Shown piece by piece: positions 40,010 to 52,646 of a stretch of DNA of 64,000 nt; position 1 is the first letter of the stretch; the number at the start of each line of letters is the position of its first letter. Source of the stretch: Cruorifilaria tuberocauda (Eukaryota; Nematoda; Chromadorea; Rhabditida; Onchocercidae); NCBI GenBank assembly GCA_013365365.1, contig JABVXU010000048.1:181497-245496 (forward strand), written 5' to 3'. Both the position numbers and the translations under genes were made by a program. A model generated the notes under the pieces. That model was not told the DNA's origin. It worked only from the letters and a program-made list of their open reading frames with translations, and ran no database searches.

Positions 40010-40238
40010 TTTAATTGCACATTGTCTGCTGTAATCTCCGAAATAATGTATTTATGCACTTTCTTCATCTGGATGTTCACCACAATACAGAAGGATAACA
40101 ATGATCATTCAGCACGTTGATTTGAGAATTAGAATCTCTGCTGATATGATCCATCTGCCGATAAATCCATAGAGTAACAGTTTTTGCATATTAATCATCA
40201 ATCGTGCCAGCAACATCAGAGTTTAAACATTTCTTCTA

Positions 40239-43200
40239 CTATAGTTCTTCAGTCCATTTCTCAAGCTCTATTTCATCATTCGGTGCAACTAGTTCATTGT
40301 GCATTCTGGCTGCAAGAAAAGTAACAATTTTGTAATATTCAGTTCTTTTTAATTATTGAATTCAATAAATGTAAGTATCACGCCAAATTGTTCAATAAAT
40401 TTTTTTGGCATTTTATTAGAGAAAAAATTCTACAAGTGTAAAAATAAAATGAAAATGCAGAGCAAGCCAAAACTTGATGAAAATATGCTTCAATTTTAAG
40501 GACACACGACTGATAACATCCGCAGAACATTATTAAATTTTGTAGAAAACATACCTTTTGCAGGAATTATCTGTCGACAGACCACAATTGATGAAAACAT
40601 ATAAGTATTTTCACCGATCTCAACATCCGTACAAATGATTGAATTGATTATTTGTGTTCTAAATTATTTTATATAAATTACAATAAATAGATCATAGTTA
40701 GAACTTCCCGCATAATTTAAACAATCATTTTGTCATCCTGTGCATTAAGGTGATGATAGAAATTAATAAACAATATGAAAAACAGTATGTAATGAAATGA
40801 TATCACGCTATGAAAAATAAAAATTAATTCTCACCGCAATCAAATTTCTTAAATATGAAGTGTTATGAATGATGCGATGACGGATTAGAGGAAATTTTAT
40901 ATTTATTTATTTATTTTTCATGACAATAATGAATAACGTTTCATACCCCGCACCAATTTGACATCCATCCATCAGCAAAGAACTCACAATTTTGCTTCTT
41001 GGCCCAATAACGCACTTCTCACCGATCACGGAGCGCTTGACAATTGGCTTCTCTAAACGTGCAGCTTGCGCTTCACCAGCGTTTTGCTGCAAAAAGCGAG
41101 TGGTAGAACCGACGTAACAATCAGACATAAGTGGGATACCACTGTCGTCTATTGCTTGTCCGATAGGAATTTTTTCGGAAAACCTCGATGATAAAAAGCG
41201 AACGATCTATAAATAAGCAGTGAGATAAGATGAATGAAATCATGATCAATATAATTGTGCCATTCTCTGTAATGTCTCTTGAAAAAAGGGATCGAGTGTA
41301 AAAAATGAATCGCCTGAAAAAAGAATCCGTTTTCAATTCTCCTCTTATTAGTTTATTGACGGTTTAAATTCTACAACCATTCGTCTTGGAACTCATTCAT
41401 AAGTCAAAAAAGCGTTGCTTGAGAAATTGATATCGGCCTTGCTAATTATTTTCAGCTGCATTCAAATACATTTTTGAAAGAAAAATGTTCTTCAGCACTG
41501 CAAAAGAAATGTTGAAGACTTACTGCCTTATTAATCTCAAAGTAAGCTCCAATAGTGTTCACATGTCCAACAATGAAGCCGTTCTCTGGTGGTAGCAAAT
41601 AAGCAAAACATTTCAATGGATTTTGAAGAGTTTTTATAGTAGTGCTACCAAAACTGAATTTTCTTATCTTTTCATCGAGGGGATCAATTCCAGTATCTTT
41701 ATTCAATTCTGCAGAAAATAATCATTCGACAACTGAACTGCTTCATTTTTCTACCCGATAAAAAGTAAAGCTGGACATATAGCACAATTTAAAACCATCT
41801 AACAAACAAATTAACGTAAGAAAAAAACATGCCATAGCCATCTTTTGCAATCTGCTTTCCCAGAATATATGGTATAAGATCAGCCTTCAGTGAATTCAAT
41901 TCTCTGTAATTTACAGTCTTCTATCAAATCAAAACTCTCCATTAAGTTTTCCGATATTATGTCTCATTATAAATTTCCAAAGAAAATTATTTGTATAAAC
42001 AGAGCTAAACAGGCCAGAAAAACCTATGTTTGTCGATAATGCTTAAAATGCAGTTCCTCATGATATATAAATGGCAATCATTGTATTTGGCAGTGAAGTA
42101 AGCAGTTCGATATCTGAAATTTCAACAGGTAAAATTTCTTATTTCATACGGATTAGAAATTTTGGAAACGTTTAATCATAATTAAAAATTACTTATTAAA
42201 CAGATTAACATTTATGGCAACTGTTTCGTCATAATCTTCTTCTGAACCATTAAACAATAATCGATTATTTTCAGAAAGGACAATAAAATCGCGTCCTGAA
42301 ACCATGAAAAAGAAGGTTACCATATACTTGTGTGATCAGACTTCTACTTCAATCAGCAACAAAGAAACACTTTCTTAATTTTTTCTCTAAATCAAGCTAC
42401 CTCGAGATCAATAGGATTATTCGGATACAACAGCACATTACATTATCGAAAAGGCCCAGGACAGGTAGTTCTAATGCTTGCTCATTATTCCAAAAATATC
42501 TTAACCAATTCAAATCACAGCAGGATTTCCTTCACTAATTTACAGATCAACGTAAAGCGGCAGAAAAATATAATATCTTGGGAATCTCTTTTTCCACTAA
42601 TTTTTGAAGAAATTTCCGAAAACCAGTGCCTTTTAAGAGTTTCATTTTAGGTCCAGGAACTGGTCCTGCGATAACTCGATCGCATAATAAACATGTTAAA
42701 GTGGCATTTTCAGCAGCGTGCAACGATAGCATAGGAGCTAAGTTAATATCGGAAACAAAATCACCACTAACAACAATGAAATCTTTCTGCAATGAATCTG
42801 TGAACATTTGACGAGCATATGTGCACATTTATGGCATTAAAAAGTCACGTGAGTAAAATAAAAAAATTTTTATAAACTGATTTTAAAACTGACAAAAAAC
42901 GTTCTGATAAGATAAATAGTATTTCGTAAAAATACTACTGATTCAGAACTCGCTTTTTCCTTGCACGATCTATTCTATCAATATGTTTTATTTTAGAGAA
43001 GCCTATATAATTGGATGTAATTAGAGAAATAAGATTTATTCTATTACATTTGTTATTCAATACGTTGCAGTAGTTAATAATTGAACTTTGAAAATAATAA
43101 AGGCTTCAACTCAAAGCAATGACGAAGATTAAAGATGGAACAGAACTATTATTACCTTGATTCGAGTAGCTATGAATCTTAACACATCTGCTGTACCCCA

Positions 43201-43878
43201 ATATTCAGCGGCACTGCTTAATTTAACAAATTCAATTTGTAAATCAGACAACGGAGGCAAGGCAGGACTGGATAAAAGCTGCTTGATTTCACCCAGCAAT
43301 CTTTCGGCCACAACCATGATAATCTCTAAAAAACCCGTATGGCGTTCACTTCCTAGAACTACACTGAAATTTCCGAAATCTTAAAAAGAATTAATTTCTA
43401 GGATAACTTAACGAAGTTTATATGCAATATCGCTTATTTATTTATTGATTATGATTTTTCAAAATTTGCTTCGTTGAAAAAAATGGTTCGCAGTACGTAA
43501 ACTCAAAAAAAATATTTATATACATGAAGTAACAATGACTTCCAACTGCATATTTAAGACTCAAAATATGGATTTCATACAGTCTATCAAATCTCAGTAG
43601 GTCAGTAACGCACGGCATCTATTAATATAATCGAATTCTCCTCCAACAATAGCTAAAAATATCATTTACAATAGGATTACAAACACTACTTTTAAATAAA
43701 ATAAGCACTTTAAATATCAACCTCTTATTGAATTTTTTTGCAAAAAGTTGAGTGGATACCAGAACATGGGAATACCAGCGATTGGAAGCATACACTTTGG
43801 AATATGATCTGTCAAACTTGTCATTCGATTACCTAACCCACCACATAACACAACCGCTTGAAAAGCCTGAGTTACCAT
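40239..43878 (-). CDS. translation initiation factor eIF2B subunit gamma
   Basis: Part of the eIF2B guanine-nucleotide exchange complex (catalytic gamma-epsilon pair). Ten exons: 43878-43722, 43325-43156, 42786-42552, 42295-42193, 42113-42024, 41903-41833, 41708-41524, 41206-40947, 40658-40555 and 40309-40239, giving 481 residues (human EIF2B3 452). The N-terminal nucleotidyltransferase-like domain starts VVLCGGLGNRMTSLTDHIPK and continues with IPMFWYPLNFL and FIVVSGDFVSDINL. The C-terminal left-handed beta-helix is seen in IVKRSVIGEKCVIGPRSKIV and VEIGENTYMFSSIVVC. The tail is acidic (NDEIELEKWTEEL). Phase at the sixth intron works only with a GC donor (see findings). A TTCTTCAG acceptor lies three bases before the ATG. 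Confidence 0.92.
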
Positions 43879-44508
43879 AGCCTGAAGAAGCAAAATTCAT
43901 TCAGTAAAATAAGAAATACAACGATCTTTCGTGTCAAACCCAAACTTTTCAGGTGATAAACGGCATCTGCTCAATATACATCCTTTCCATGGTTTACGGC
44001 ATATAATATATTGTAATGTTTACAAAAAAATGAACATCGTAATCATGTTTTCATGTGGCAGATTTTTCATCAGGATTTATTCAGTAATAACTAACATGAG
44101 CCAGTGTATTCACAAATCATTAAAATAAAAAATGCGACAATGAATTTCAAAAATAACATCCAAAGTCTTATTTTTGAGCATCAATCATTCCGATAATGAT
44201 TTTGAAAGTGCTCTGTCCTTCGCTTTGTACGAATGATCCAGAAGATGGAAATCTTACTGTGAAAGTAATGCTAAATTTAATAAATATAAGATCCAAGCAT
44301 GTATTCATCGTATGCATTAAAATAGTTCACTTGATATATAAATACCACCATTAAATTATAAAGAGTCCATATCAGTTGCAAAGGGAACTGGGAAGAAATA
44401 ATTCTCAACAGCAGAGATTCAACAATGTTATATGATTATATTGGTCAGAAGCAAAATATTCCGTTTATGGCATGAAATGCCAAAGATCAAGTCTTACGTA
44501 AACAGTAA
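43879..44508. other. intergenic, no gene seen
   Basis: Spacer between the end of the TECR gene and the start of the eIF2B gamma gene, both on the minus strand. About 630 bases; co-transcription is possible but not shown. Confidence 0.5.
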
Positions 44509-46261
44509 TTAAAAAACAAATGGAATGATTGCTCGGCGATGTTTTGGATAGTTTGGAAAATCGCGTATATAATTACGATGTTTGTCTTTTGCCCATATGG
44601 CCATTTGGTAAAATCCCACAAAGGTAAAAATAAGTGCTGCAAATATAAGTCAATTAAGCACGGAAAAAATACTCCAATTTTTTAAAACAAATCAAATACC
44701 TTAGTCTATCTCAATAAAAATACCATAAAGATACCATAAAAATGACTCATAATCGACTATGACGCGAAAATAAATGATTTTCGTGTTTTATTTCTGTGTT
44801 AATAAAAAGAGGGAAAAAAACAAACCTGGTAATGACTGTGTCATAAATGAAAACCATAACCATGAGCCCACCTCGTAAGTATAATTGGGACAGCTTACGA
44901 AGTTGAACAACAATGTCATCGGATTAGCATCTGGTATTGGGATATTGCGAACTTTAGTTCCAGGAGGGCGTAAGTCTCTCAAAAGAAGATGAATCGATAA
45001 ATTACCTGCAAAACAAGTTGACCATTTATTGAAATATAGAAAAAAAACAATTTAGAGCAACGAACAAAAATGATGGGATAAACATACCGAACTCACAAAT
45101 GACGAAACCAATAAGACCTGTGGCAACCTGCACGAAACCAAAAGATGTTGGGGTATACAACGGATGGTTGATAAAATAACTAACAAATGCTGCGAACGTC
45201 CAGTAGTAACTACAGTTCTAAAATACTTATATTTAGTGTCATTAAAGATACGTATATTTAGTTATAAACATCTGCTAGATGTTCTTGTGTCCAATTCTAA
45301 ATTCAGTATGCATGGATGCCAAATTTCAGCTCTAAGCCTACAATATTCCACTGCAATTGAAAATGAAAGACAAATTCGAAAATCTGGAATTCCTCCTTCT
45401 TTTTCAATCTTCAAAAATCGGATATTACTTTGAATATATTCCGGAAGGGCATCGTTTCATTGCTGAATCGATGAACAAACTGAGTTTCCATCAGACGTTT
45501 TGCATAATGAAATGTCCAACAAATCAACGCAAATTTTGCTTCATAAGATATAAGATATCGAGATGCGTCTTTAAGTTTTGATGTTAGTTTTTTGCATGTA
45601 ATTCATTTCACTCAGTGATCTCATCAAAAATAAATTAGGTAAATATTATGAGAAATCACCTGGTCCATAGATTTTCACTGGCCATAGATAGAAAATAGGA
45701 TAAATCAGAAGCGGGCCAAGGTATTCAAAAAAAAAAACCTACAACAAAAAATTAACTTATATTAGAATAAATTTATGCACATTCAGAAAAAATTGACAAT
45801 AAACGTCACGCACCGTCTTCCATCCAATTTGTGGGTCAAGAACTCGAATATATAAATTAGCACCCTTTGAAGGCAAATTGAAATCCTGCACTATTAGGTC
45901 ATCCGTCAAATTCTTCCCTTTCGCATCTAATCGCAAAGCTATTTGATTGATAGGAAGTGAAAGCTCTAAATATTGCAAAAAATCACCATGGAGAAATAAA
46001 AAATTAAATTACATTAAAACTAATAAAAAAATGAAGTGATGAGTGAGAACTCAATGCACTCAATATGAACTCACTTTGAGAAAGACGTTTTTTGATTGCC
46101 ATTATTGATTCATCATAACTGATCTAAACTAGGAAATAATTATCAGAATATTACTAACAACAGCGCTGGAAATACATTAATTTAAAACAAACATTTTCTA
46201 GGCAGGCAATCTGTCGGCTAATGTTTTTAGCATCAAAAACTTCAACTGTAATCGAAGCCAT
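44509..46261 (-). CDS. art-1: very-long-chain trans-2-enoyl-CoA reductase (TECR; C. elegans ART-1 type)
   Basis: ER membrane enzyme for the last step of very-long-chain fatty-acid elongation, related to steroid 5-alpha-reductases. Eight exons in phase: 46261-46193, 46123-46075, 45965-45814, 45738-45660, 45568-45429, 45217-45088, 45005-44826 and 44636-44509, giving 308 residues, the same as human TECR. The N-terminal ubiquitin-like domain starts [13 protein letters not shown]. Later landmarks are [31 protein letters not shown] and [17 protein letters not shown]. The conserved [12 protein letters not shown] motif and the C-terminal reductase motif [17 protein letters not shown] follow. Several hydrophobic helices are visible. 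The start Met matches the family N-terminus; a TTTCAG acceptor lies 38 bases upstream. Confidence 0.95.
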
Positions 46262-47083
46262 TTCAGTAAAAACGTCAGAATATTAATAGTCCCTCCAAAC
46301 TGAAATACATAATAAATTATACAGTTAACAAACGTTCGAAAATATATAAGAAAAAAGGCAATATCTTGGCTGAGAGCACGGTTATAATGCACTTTATATA
46401 ACTGTACAAGAGTTCTCTCATTCCATCTCTCTAAGTTTCTGAATCAATGACCGAAGTGAAATACGCTTGCAATAAGTGCTAAGTTAATATGGATGCACTT
46501 AGCTATTCAGAATTCAAAAAATGAAAATAACATGAAGGCTACCCGATCAACTCATCGCAGCAGTTCGTGAACGGGTGGTCCCAATTTCCCTTTGAATTTC
46601 TTTTTACTGCTTGGCGACAATCTGGCATTTCGCGGTTTGGACGAGGGCTGCTAAATAAGTTGTAGGTTAGCTGATGGTGGAGGTGTGCCGGATGTGAGTA
46701 GTTGGGCTGGTTGCTTCGCGCACGACTCTGTGATCTCAGGGGAGAGTTTACAGATTGAATAAAAGTGACAACTGAAACTAACTTGTTTGTATATTGCTTT
46801 GATACCTGAACCTCAACTATTCCCTTCTCGGATGGCTTCCAATAATTGTACTAAGTTTGCAGAGTATAATGTTTGCAATGTTTCCATCACTTGTGTTAAA
46901 ATTGGACGTTGGGACGCTAGTGGTTTCGTGAGAATAATTTGTAAGGAATGTTTTCATTGAATGAGTCTCGATGATTTTCTAGAAAATATTACGTCAGGTT
47001 TTGAATAATGTGATTTACACCACTATTAATTCATTAATCGTTTTTTATCAGGAATTGCCAGTGATCAAAAAAAGTGAGGCAAA
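46262..47083. other. divergent intergenic region with a GC-richer patch
   Basis: Between the TECR start (minus) and SNU13 (plus). A GC-richer, CpG-containing stretch at about 46555-46760 stands out from the AT background. It may be the SNU13 promoter or a non-coding exon. A TTTTTTATCAG acceptor at 47041-47051 lies 32 bases before the SNU13 ATG. No RNA gene structure was recognised in the patch. Confidence 0.4.
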
Positions 47084-47844
47084 ATGACAACCGATACTGG
47101 TTTTGGATCAAAGGCTTATCCTATCGCTGATACCAGCTTGTCTCAGAAATTACTTGATCTCGCTCAGCAGGCTCAAAGCTACAAACAATTGAAGAAAGGT
47201 GCGAATGAGGCTACGAAGACATTGAATCGAGGACTCGCAGAGGTTAATTTTAGTTTGACAGCCCTTTATTTGAGTTATTGCATATGAAAAATTCAAGTAT
47301 TTCATGCAACAAAATAATTGATAATATGAAAAATCAAGATAATCAGATTTACATGAGAATTAGCATAGCACAGTTCTTATTTGAAACTGGCTCCATATGG
47401 CCTCTGCTTCTATATTTCTGATCTAAAGTCATCTTCACTGCACATACAAAAGTATTCCTTTCCATTTGATATCTATTGTATAAAGTTTTAGGTCATTATA
47501 ATGGCTGCTGATGCTGAGCCATTGGAAATTATTTTGCATTTACCATTACTCTGTGAAGACAAAAATGTGCCTTACGTATTTGTGCGTAGCAAGGTAATCT
47601 TTATAAATATATTTTTATTGTGCATAGAAGTTTTTATAAGAATTTCTGCCTATACTCTATATAATTCTTCACGCTATTTTGATGTTTAGTGTTTAATGTT
47701 TTGAAATAATTCTAGGCAGCTCTTGGCCGAGCATGTGGTGTGTCGCGTCCTGTAATTGCTGCATCAATAATCCAGAATGAGGGTTCTCAGTTGAGAAGTC
47801 AGATACAAAAAATTAAAGAAGAAGTGGAAAAACTTTTGATCTAA
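47084..47844 (+). CDS. SNU13/NHP2L1 (15.5K) U4/U6.U5 snRNP and box C/D snoRNP protein
   Basis: L7Ae-family protein that binds kink-turns in U4 snRNA and box C/D snoRNAs. Three exons in phase: 47084-47242, 47492-47593 and 47716-47844, giving 129 residues (human 128). The sequence is typical: [20 protein letters not shown], the RNA-binding [63 protein letters not shown], and the end EEVEKLLI. The start is the only Met near the family N-terminus. Probably trans-spliced at 47051, or with a 5' non-coding exon. Highly conserved, with no irregularity. Confidence 0.97.
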
Positions 47845-49699
47845 AAAACACAGATTTTTGTTTCATTTCGATATTTTCAAAAAATGAAAACTTATTTTTA
47901 CAATCCTAGATTTAAAAAAGCAAATCTAAACTATTTTTCTTATTCATGCTTAGAATATGAAATTTATGGTTTAAATTTGCTTAAGATTGATTTATATGTT
48001 GAATATGTTTGGATCAGTGCAGCTAAAACTGTAGGGAAACTCATATTTCCATTCAGATTTCTTCCTTCAAGAGGAATATAATTCATATTCACTATGAAAT
48101 TTTTTTTGAATTTTGTTCTTCGATCATTTGGTTCAATTACGCCTGAATTTATTTTGACCGTTTTCATCCTTTAGTCATGCAGTGCCGTATGTATTTGTCT
48201 TGCTAATCGACCAGTTTATTTTGTTATTTTGATCATACAGTTCATTAAATCAGTACTTTGTCACATGTCGATGCATGAGTCCATCTTATTTCAAAAAATT
48301 TTTTAAAAATTGAAGAATAGGATTTCAACATAAGGTTGAAATCGGATTAGATATTCAAGTCAAGTTGAGCACATTTAGCATGCGAAGGGATGTTTTGCTA
48401 TATCGTGCAAATATGGCAATAGTTATTTTAACGATTTTTCAAAAAATTAACAAAATTTCGAAGCTTTCACTTTTCCGAAGTTCTTTCGATCATGCATAAA
48501 GGTAAAAACTGCAAACATTTTGCCTATTTAACCTATTTTTAACCTATGTCGATCATTTAACCTATTTTGCCTATTTGCCTATTTAACAATGAATAGGACC
48601 GATGTTTATTGCAAAATGAATAAAAGTAAGAGTTTTTTACCCCTATCCTTATACATCTTTAAATTCCATAATCTACTTGCAAATTCCTCCTAGATTGATG
48701 TTTTGAGGTCATAATTTTAAGAGGTGCAATTTCGCTATATTTGGTAATTTTGTCGAAGTTGCGTTAAACAGCGCTAAATCGAAATCATCAACGCAGTGAA
48801 ACTTCTGACTAACGTCTATAAAATAGAAGTTTGAATTCCCTAGTAGTTCAAGAATACTACAAACATGACTTTTTATAATTTAGTTGAATTAAATTAAAGT
48901 AATAATGATAATTTAACAAAAGCTAAAATTAGCTTTCAGATCAATTATTATTATCATTATTACTAAATTTGTAACTTGAATATGATGCGTTCCGTCATCC
49001 TAGTGTTCAAGACTTAACCGTGTTATAGATAGTAAGAAGTAGGATCTATTTTAATCTAGTTAGCAGTGTTTGATAACCCAATTAATTGAGGCTTCATCCG
49101 TTTTTTTCCTAATTATTGTCAGCGAAGTTATCATTATCACTTAATCAGAAAGGGAAAGAAAACTAATAAAATGTTTTTAGAAAATTGCAAAAATATAAAT
49201 GCAGTTAGCGGTTAACAATTTTTTCTTCACCACTCACATTTCCTATTCATCATTTTTAAATTATTTTAGTTACATATAGAAAAATTATTAATCCTTATCA
49301 ACTTCAGAGATCTTTAAGCGTCTAATAAGCACCCATTAAGCACTAAAAAAGGTTGTTCTTTAAATTTCGCTTATTAACACGATGTTATATTCCATTACCA
49401 ATATCAGTGTTATCAATGTTACCATTACATAGCAGATATTGTTGCAATAGTCACTAATTCGTTTATGTTTATCGGAAAACTTGCGAGGTAAAAGAGTTAT
49501 TTTTAATAAAATGATAATTATTCTGTTAGATCAAATTATTTCATATTCAACATAAGACATTTCATACGAATTCTCGCTCATTTTGACAAAACATTCAAAA
49601 CTCGAATTACTTATTTTCATCTCCTTTGCATATATTGAATTCAATTGAATCAACACATCCGAACTAATCATTTACTACACTATTTTTAAAATAAGTTTT
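47845..49699. other. intergenic, no gene seen
   Basis: About 1.9 kb of AT-rich DNA. It contains the CCTATTT repeat cluster (48520-48588) and no coding signal. It ends at the mitochondrial-type insertion. Confidence 0.5.
48520..48588. repeat. cluster of CCTATTT units
   Basis: The unit TTTGCCTATTTAACCTATTT and shortened forms (AACCTATTT, GCCTATTT) recur about six times within 70 bases. Likely a small local minisatellite. Confidence 0.6.
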
Positions 49700-49942
49700 A
49701 TTAGTTGGAAAGACTTGTTAATTATTGTTTCTCGTCTTTTTTATTTTTTTGTTTGTTTTGAGTATGGCTGGTTTGGTTGCTTTTAATGGTAGTGTTGTTT
49801 TAACTTTGATTTTTTGGGATTTTCTTGGGATTAATAGTTTTTTTCTTGTTTTGTATTATAATAATATGATGTCACGTAGTGATGCTAGGAATAATATTTT
49901 TATTAATCGTATCGGTAATTTTTATATTTTTTCTTCAGGTAA
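49700..49942 (+). pseudogene. nd5: nuclear copy of a mitochondrial nd5 fragment (NUMT)
   Basis: About 240 bases with extreme T plus G composition, unlike the flanks, encode a segment of nematode NADH dehydrogenase subunit 5. Recognisable pieces are SMAGLVAFNGSVVLTLIFWD, then LGINSFFLVLYYNN, then FINRIGNFYIFSS. These match the conserved WDxLG.SSFFLVxYYNN and NRxGD.FIF blocks of the subunit. The gene is only partial, sits in intron-bearing nuclear DNA and carries substitutions at otherwise fixed sites (N for S in the SSFF block, N for D in NRIGD). It is therefore a transferred, decaying copy. Homology ends abruptly at about 49940. The left edge is uncertain (about 49695-49720). Confidence 0.75.
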
Positions 49943-50735
49943 GCATGATAAATTTTACATTTTTATTAGTTTAAATTTAATTTATGAAATGAAGCAATAT
50001 ACTGCACACAGTTTGCAAATTGAACCATATAACAGAAATGAATACTGAACTGATAACAGCAATATTTCTAAAAATAATTTAAACTCTAAGCCTTGCTTGG
50101 GATAGCACTATTTTATGGAAGAAAAAATATTAACTCTCTCCCACAATCAATTTCATATCCGATATCCACAAAATGAAGGATTAACTATGCCTATATTCAC
50201 TTGATCTATTTATAGAACGACAAGTCAGAAGAATCATTTGTTAGTAAACTGATGACTATCAGAAAGATGAACCGATCGGGTGGATATAGTGGTTTACAGA
50301 AAAACGAATACGACTGTGATTGTTGTTTGTACAGCGGTATAGATTATGAGGATAAAATGCATGCCCTGTATTCGTTTGTGTACACATATTACATATACGG
50401 TAAGCAGTTTACTGGTATCCTACATCCAACTGATATTCTTTTCACTGGTTCTCGAAAAAAGATTCTACTTTTTCATCAAGTAAATTTGTCGTTTCGAAAA
50501 ACGCTCAAACGTTCCTATTGAAAAAGCTATTCGTTTTGTGTTTTCTTCAGATTAAATGAATGATGAAGAATGCTTGGTGGAGATGGCAAGAGATCGTATA
50601 GAAGAAATCGAATTTAATTCACAGATCGAAAAACGATTTATAAATAGAAATTTAATTCGGACTTCCTAAATTATTGTAACATAAAAGAGATAGATATTTA
50701 ATTGTAGATAAATTAGGAGGATCTATAAATCAGAA
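49943..50735. other. upstream region of the bHLH gene; possible unassigned exon
   Basis: Contains an open frame at 50252-50521 with several Cys and Tyr (YDCDCCLYSGIDYEDK). It ends without homology and could be a chance frame or an upstream exon. Nothing firm. Confidence 0.3.
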
Positions 50736-52037
50736 ATGAGTAATACAGAAGAATCACATCAGTCAGCGTTTCAGTACGGACGAAAGCTACCATCAATCAT
50801 CAGTGCCGCTCGATTACTGAGACTTCGGTCGGGATCGTTCGATGAAGGTACATTTGTTTCAGATTAAACTGAGTTTCTTAAAATTCTCCAACGTTTTGCT
50901 AAACTGTTTTAACATTTTAGCGAGTCATCCTTACCTATTTTTTCTTGAAAATATAAGACTTCAAATATTAGATAATTTTTTCTTGAAACATAGAATATAT
51001 GAAAGGTTCCAATTCAATTATTAAATTTTTACAGTTGAAATTAGCATGCCACTACCAAGTAGGTTGTTCTGAATAAACAATATCCTAAAATTTCATTCTT
51101 CATCAAAGCAAATCTAATATTATTTATCAATTACTGATTAATTATGAATCACCAAGTGTATGACTTTAATTTTGTTTGTTCTCATGTTGAGAATAATTTC
51201 CTCTACAATTTTATACCAAACTTTATAGAAAATACCAAATTCATCTTATAAATTATCATTTATCTACATCATATAATTATATGCAGACGCAAAAGACGAG
51301 AAGAAGCCAAATCGCATAAGTCCATTTTCACCTGAAGCTCGTGTTCCGCTACCCAGTGAAATCGATGAAAAGTATGTTATTTATTTGAAAGATGGATAAT
51401 ATTTCCCAATATAAATGCCAAAAATAAATCACTAACAATTAAATCTTTTAATATTATTTTTTCTATGAATTTCATTAATTCAATTTGAAAACTTTAGCAG
51501 CTATGGAACCACTGTATGGAAGCGCAATGAAAGGGAACGTCTGCGTGTTCGTTGTGTAAATGACGGATATGAAAGATTGCGTGATCACTTACCGCTTACT
51601 GAAAGGTTTCAATTATTTCCCTTCCTAATCTTATTTCTTAATTAATTCTTATGAAAATTAGGCATCCTTGTCAAGTAAGTTAAGTATGACAAGTAAAGAA
51701 TTTACATCAAAATTTTCATTTCGAATGACTCAACAAACATAAATTTCTTGCAAGACAAACTGAAAAAAACAGAAGAGTTGGAAGAAATGAAGAGAAAATA
51801 ACAATAATAATAAATACATGCCTGAGCCTGAGCAAGAGCGGCGCTTTCAGCGATCGTCGTATTAGTAAAGTGGATACCTTACGCTTAGCGATCCGGTACA
51901 TACGTCATCTAGAAGCTCTGCTGCAGAACTACGATCACTGGATCAAATGTGACTGTTTTCAAACGTTTCAAACCGAATCCGAAGAACGTGCCGAACGTCT
52001 ACGCAGAATCGATCACAGGAAGCGTGCGGTAAAGTAA
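50736..52037 (+). CDS. achaete-scute-like bHLH transcription factor (ASCL3/4/5 or HLH-6-like)
   Basis: DNA-binding neural/gland-type bHLH factor. Four exons in phase: 50736-50847, 51287-51371, 51498-51605 and 51851-52037, giving 163 residues. The basic region and helix 1 are in exon 3 (WKRNERERLRVRCVNDGYER, then LRDHLPL). The loop and helix 2 are in exon 4 (DRRISKVDTLRLAIRYIRHL). NERERxRVRxVNxGY is the achaete-scute signature. The Cys-containing CVN variant and the SKVDTLRLAI helix recall ASCL3-5 and the nematode pharyngeal-gland factor HLH-6, but the exact orthologue is uncertain. The tail after helix 2 is Glu/Arg-rich. The stop at 52035-52037 overlaps a strong donor-like AAAGTAAGAA, so an extra 3' exon is possible. 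Intron 3 carries one arm of an inverted repeat. Confidence 0.85.
51729..51800 (-). repeat. inverted repeat, left arm
   Basis: Read on the minus strand, these 72 bases match 52647-52718 on the plus strand at 65 of 72 positions by hand alignment without gaps. The arm lies in intron 3 of the bHLH gene. Confidence 0.85.
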
Positions 52038-52646
52038 GAAACAATGAATTCAATTTCTTCGTTGATTGTTCTGATTTCAATTTTTTATGATCTTATCTAC
52101 CAATAAAGCTTTTCACTCTTCTAATTCACTGCAAGGGAATTTCGAGAAAAAAAAAATCATGATTTCTCATAAGTGATGTCGGTATTTGGATGTTAGAAAT
52201 CAACTATTTCTCACTCTATAATATATATACCAAAGAAAATAGAAAAATCACTCAAAAAATCACCAAATGAAAATAACGGTATGTTGAAAGTGTTCCCTCG
52301 CTTACGACGATCTATATCAAATCAAACTGTTCTTCATATTTTCCAAGAAAGATAACTTGCTCATTTCACGAATTTCCAAATCCAACCCAAAAATACGTGC
52401 TGAAACCAGAAACACAACGGTGGTACAATTGTAACTGATTCCATTCCTAAATTCAGTATGCCCTCTTAATGACACAATAATACCTTGACACACACAATTT
52501 GCAAATCGACGCACATTTCCAGCTGCAGTTTGAATTCATTTTGGTTTGCTGGTTTTTCTCGGCAATTTGAAACCGTTATTTGGATACTTCGTCAGAGATG
52601 GGGGGGAAGGCTTTGTGTTTATTGTTTTTGTTATTTTTGGGTTTTC
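52038..52646. other. intergenic, no gene seen
   Basis: 3' region of the bHLH gene, lying inside the inverted-repeat pair. Short frames on both strands lack coding character. Confidence 0.45.

Noticed and set aside
50252..50521. 90-codon open frame upstream of the bHLH gene as an N-terminal exon
   Set aside because: No phase-compatible junction to 50736 was found and no similarity to bHLH proteins; left unassigned.
51716..51901. Minus-strand open frame with similarity to a plus-strand frame at 52546-52740
   Set aside because: The similarity comes from the inverted repeat arms, not from related proteins; neither frame has other support.
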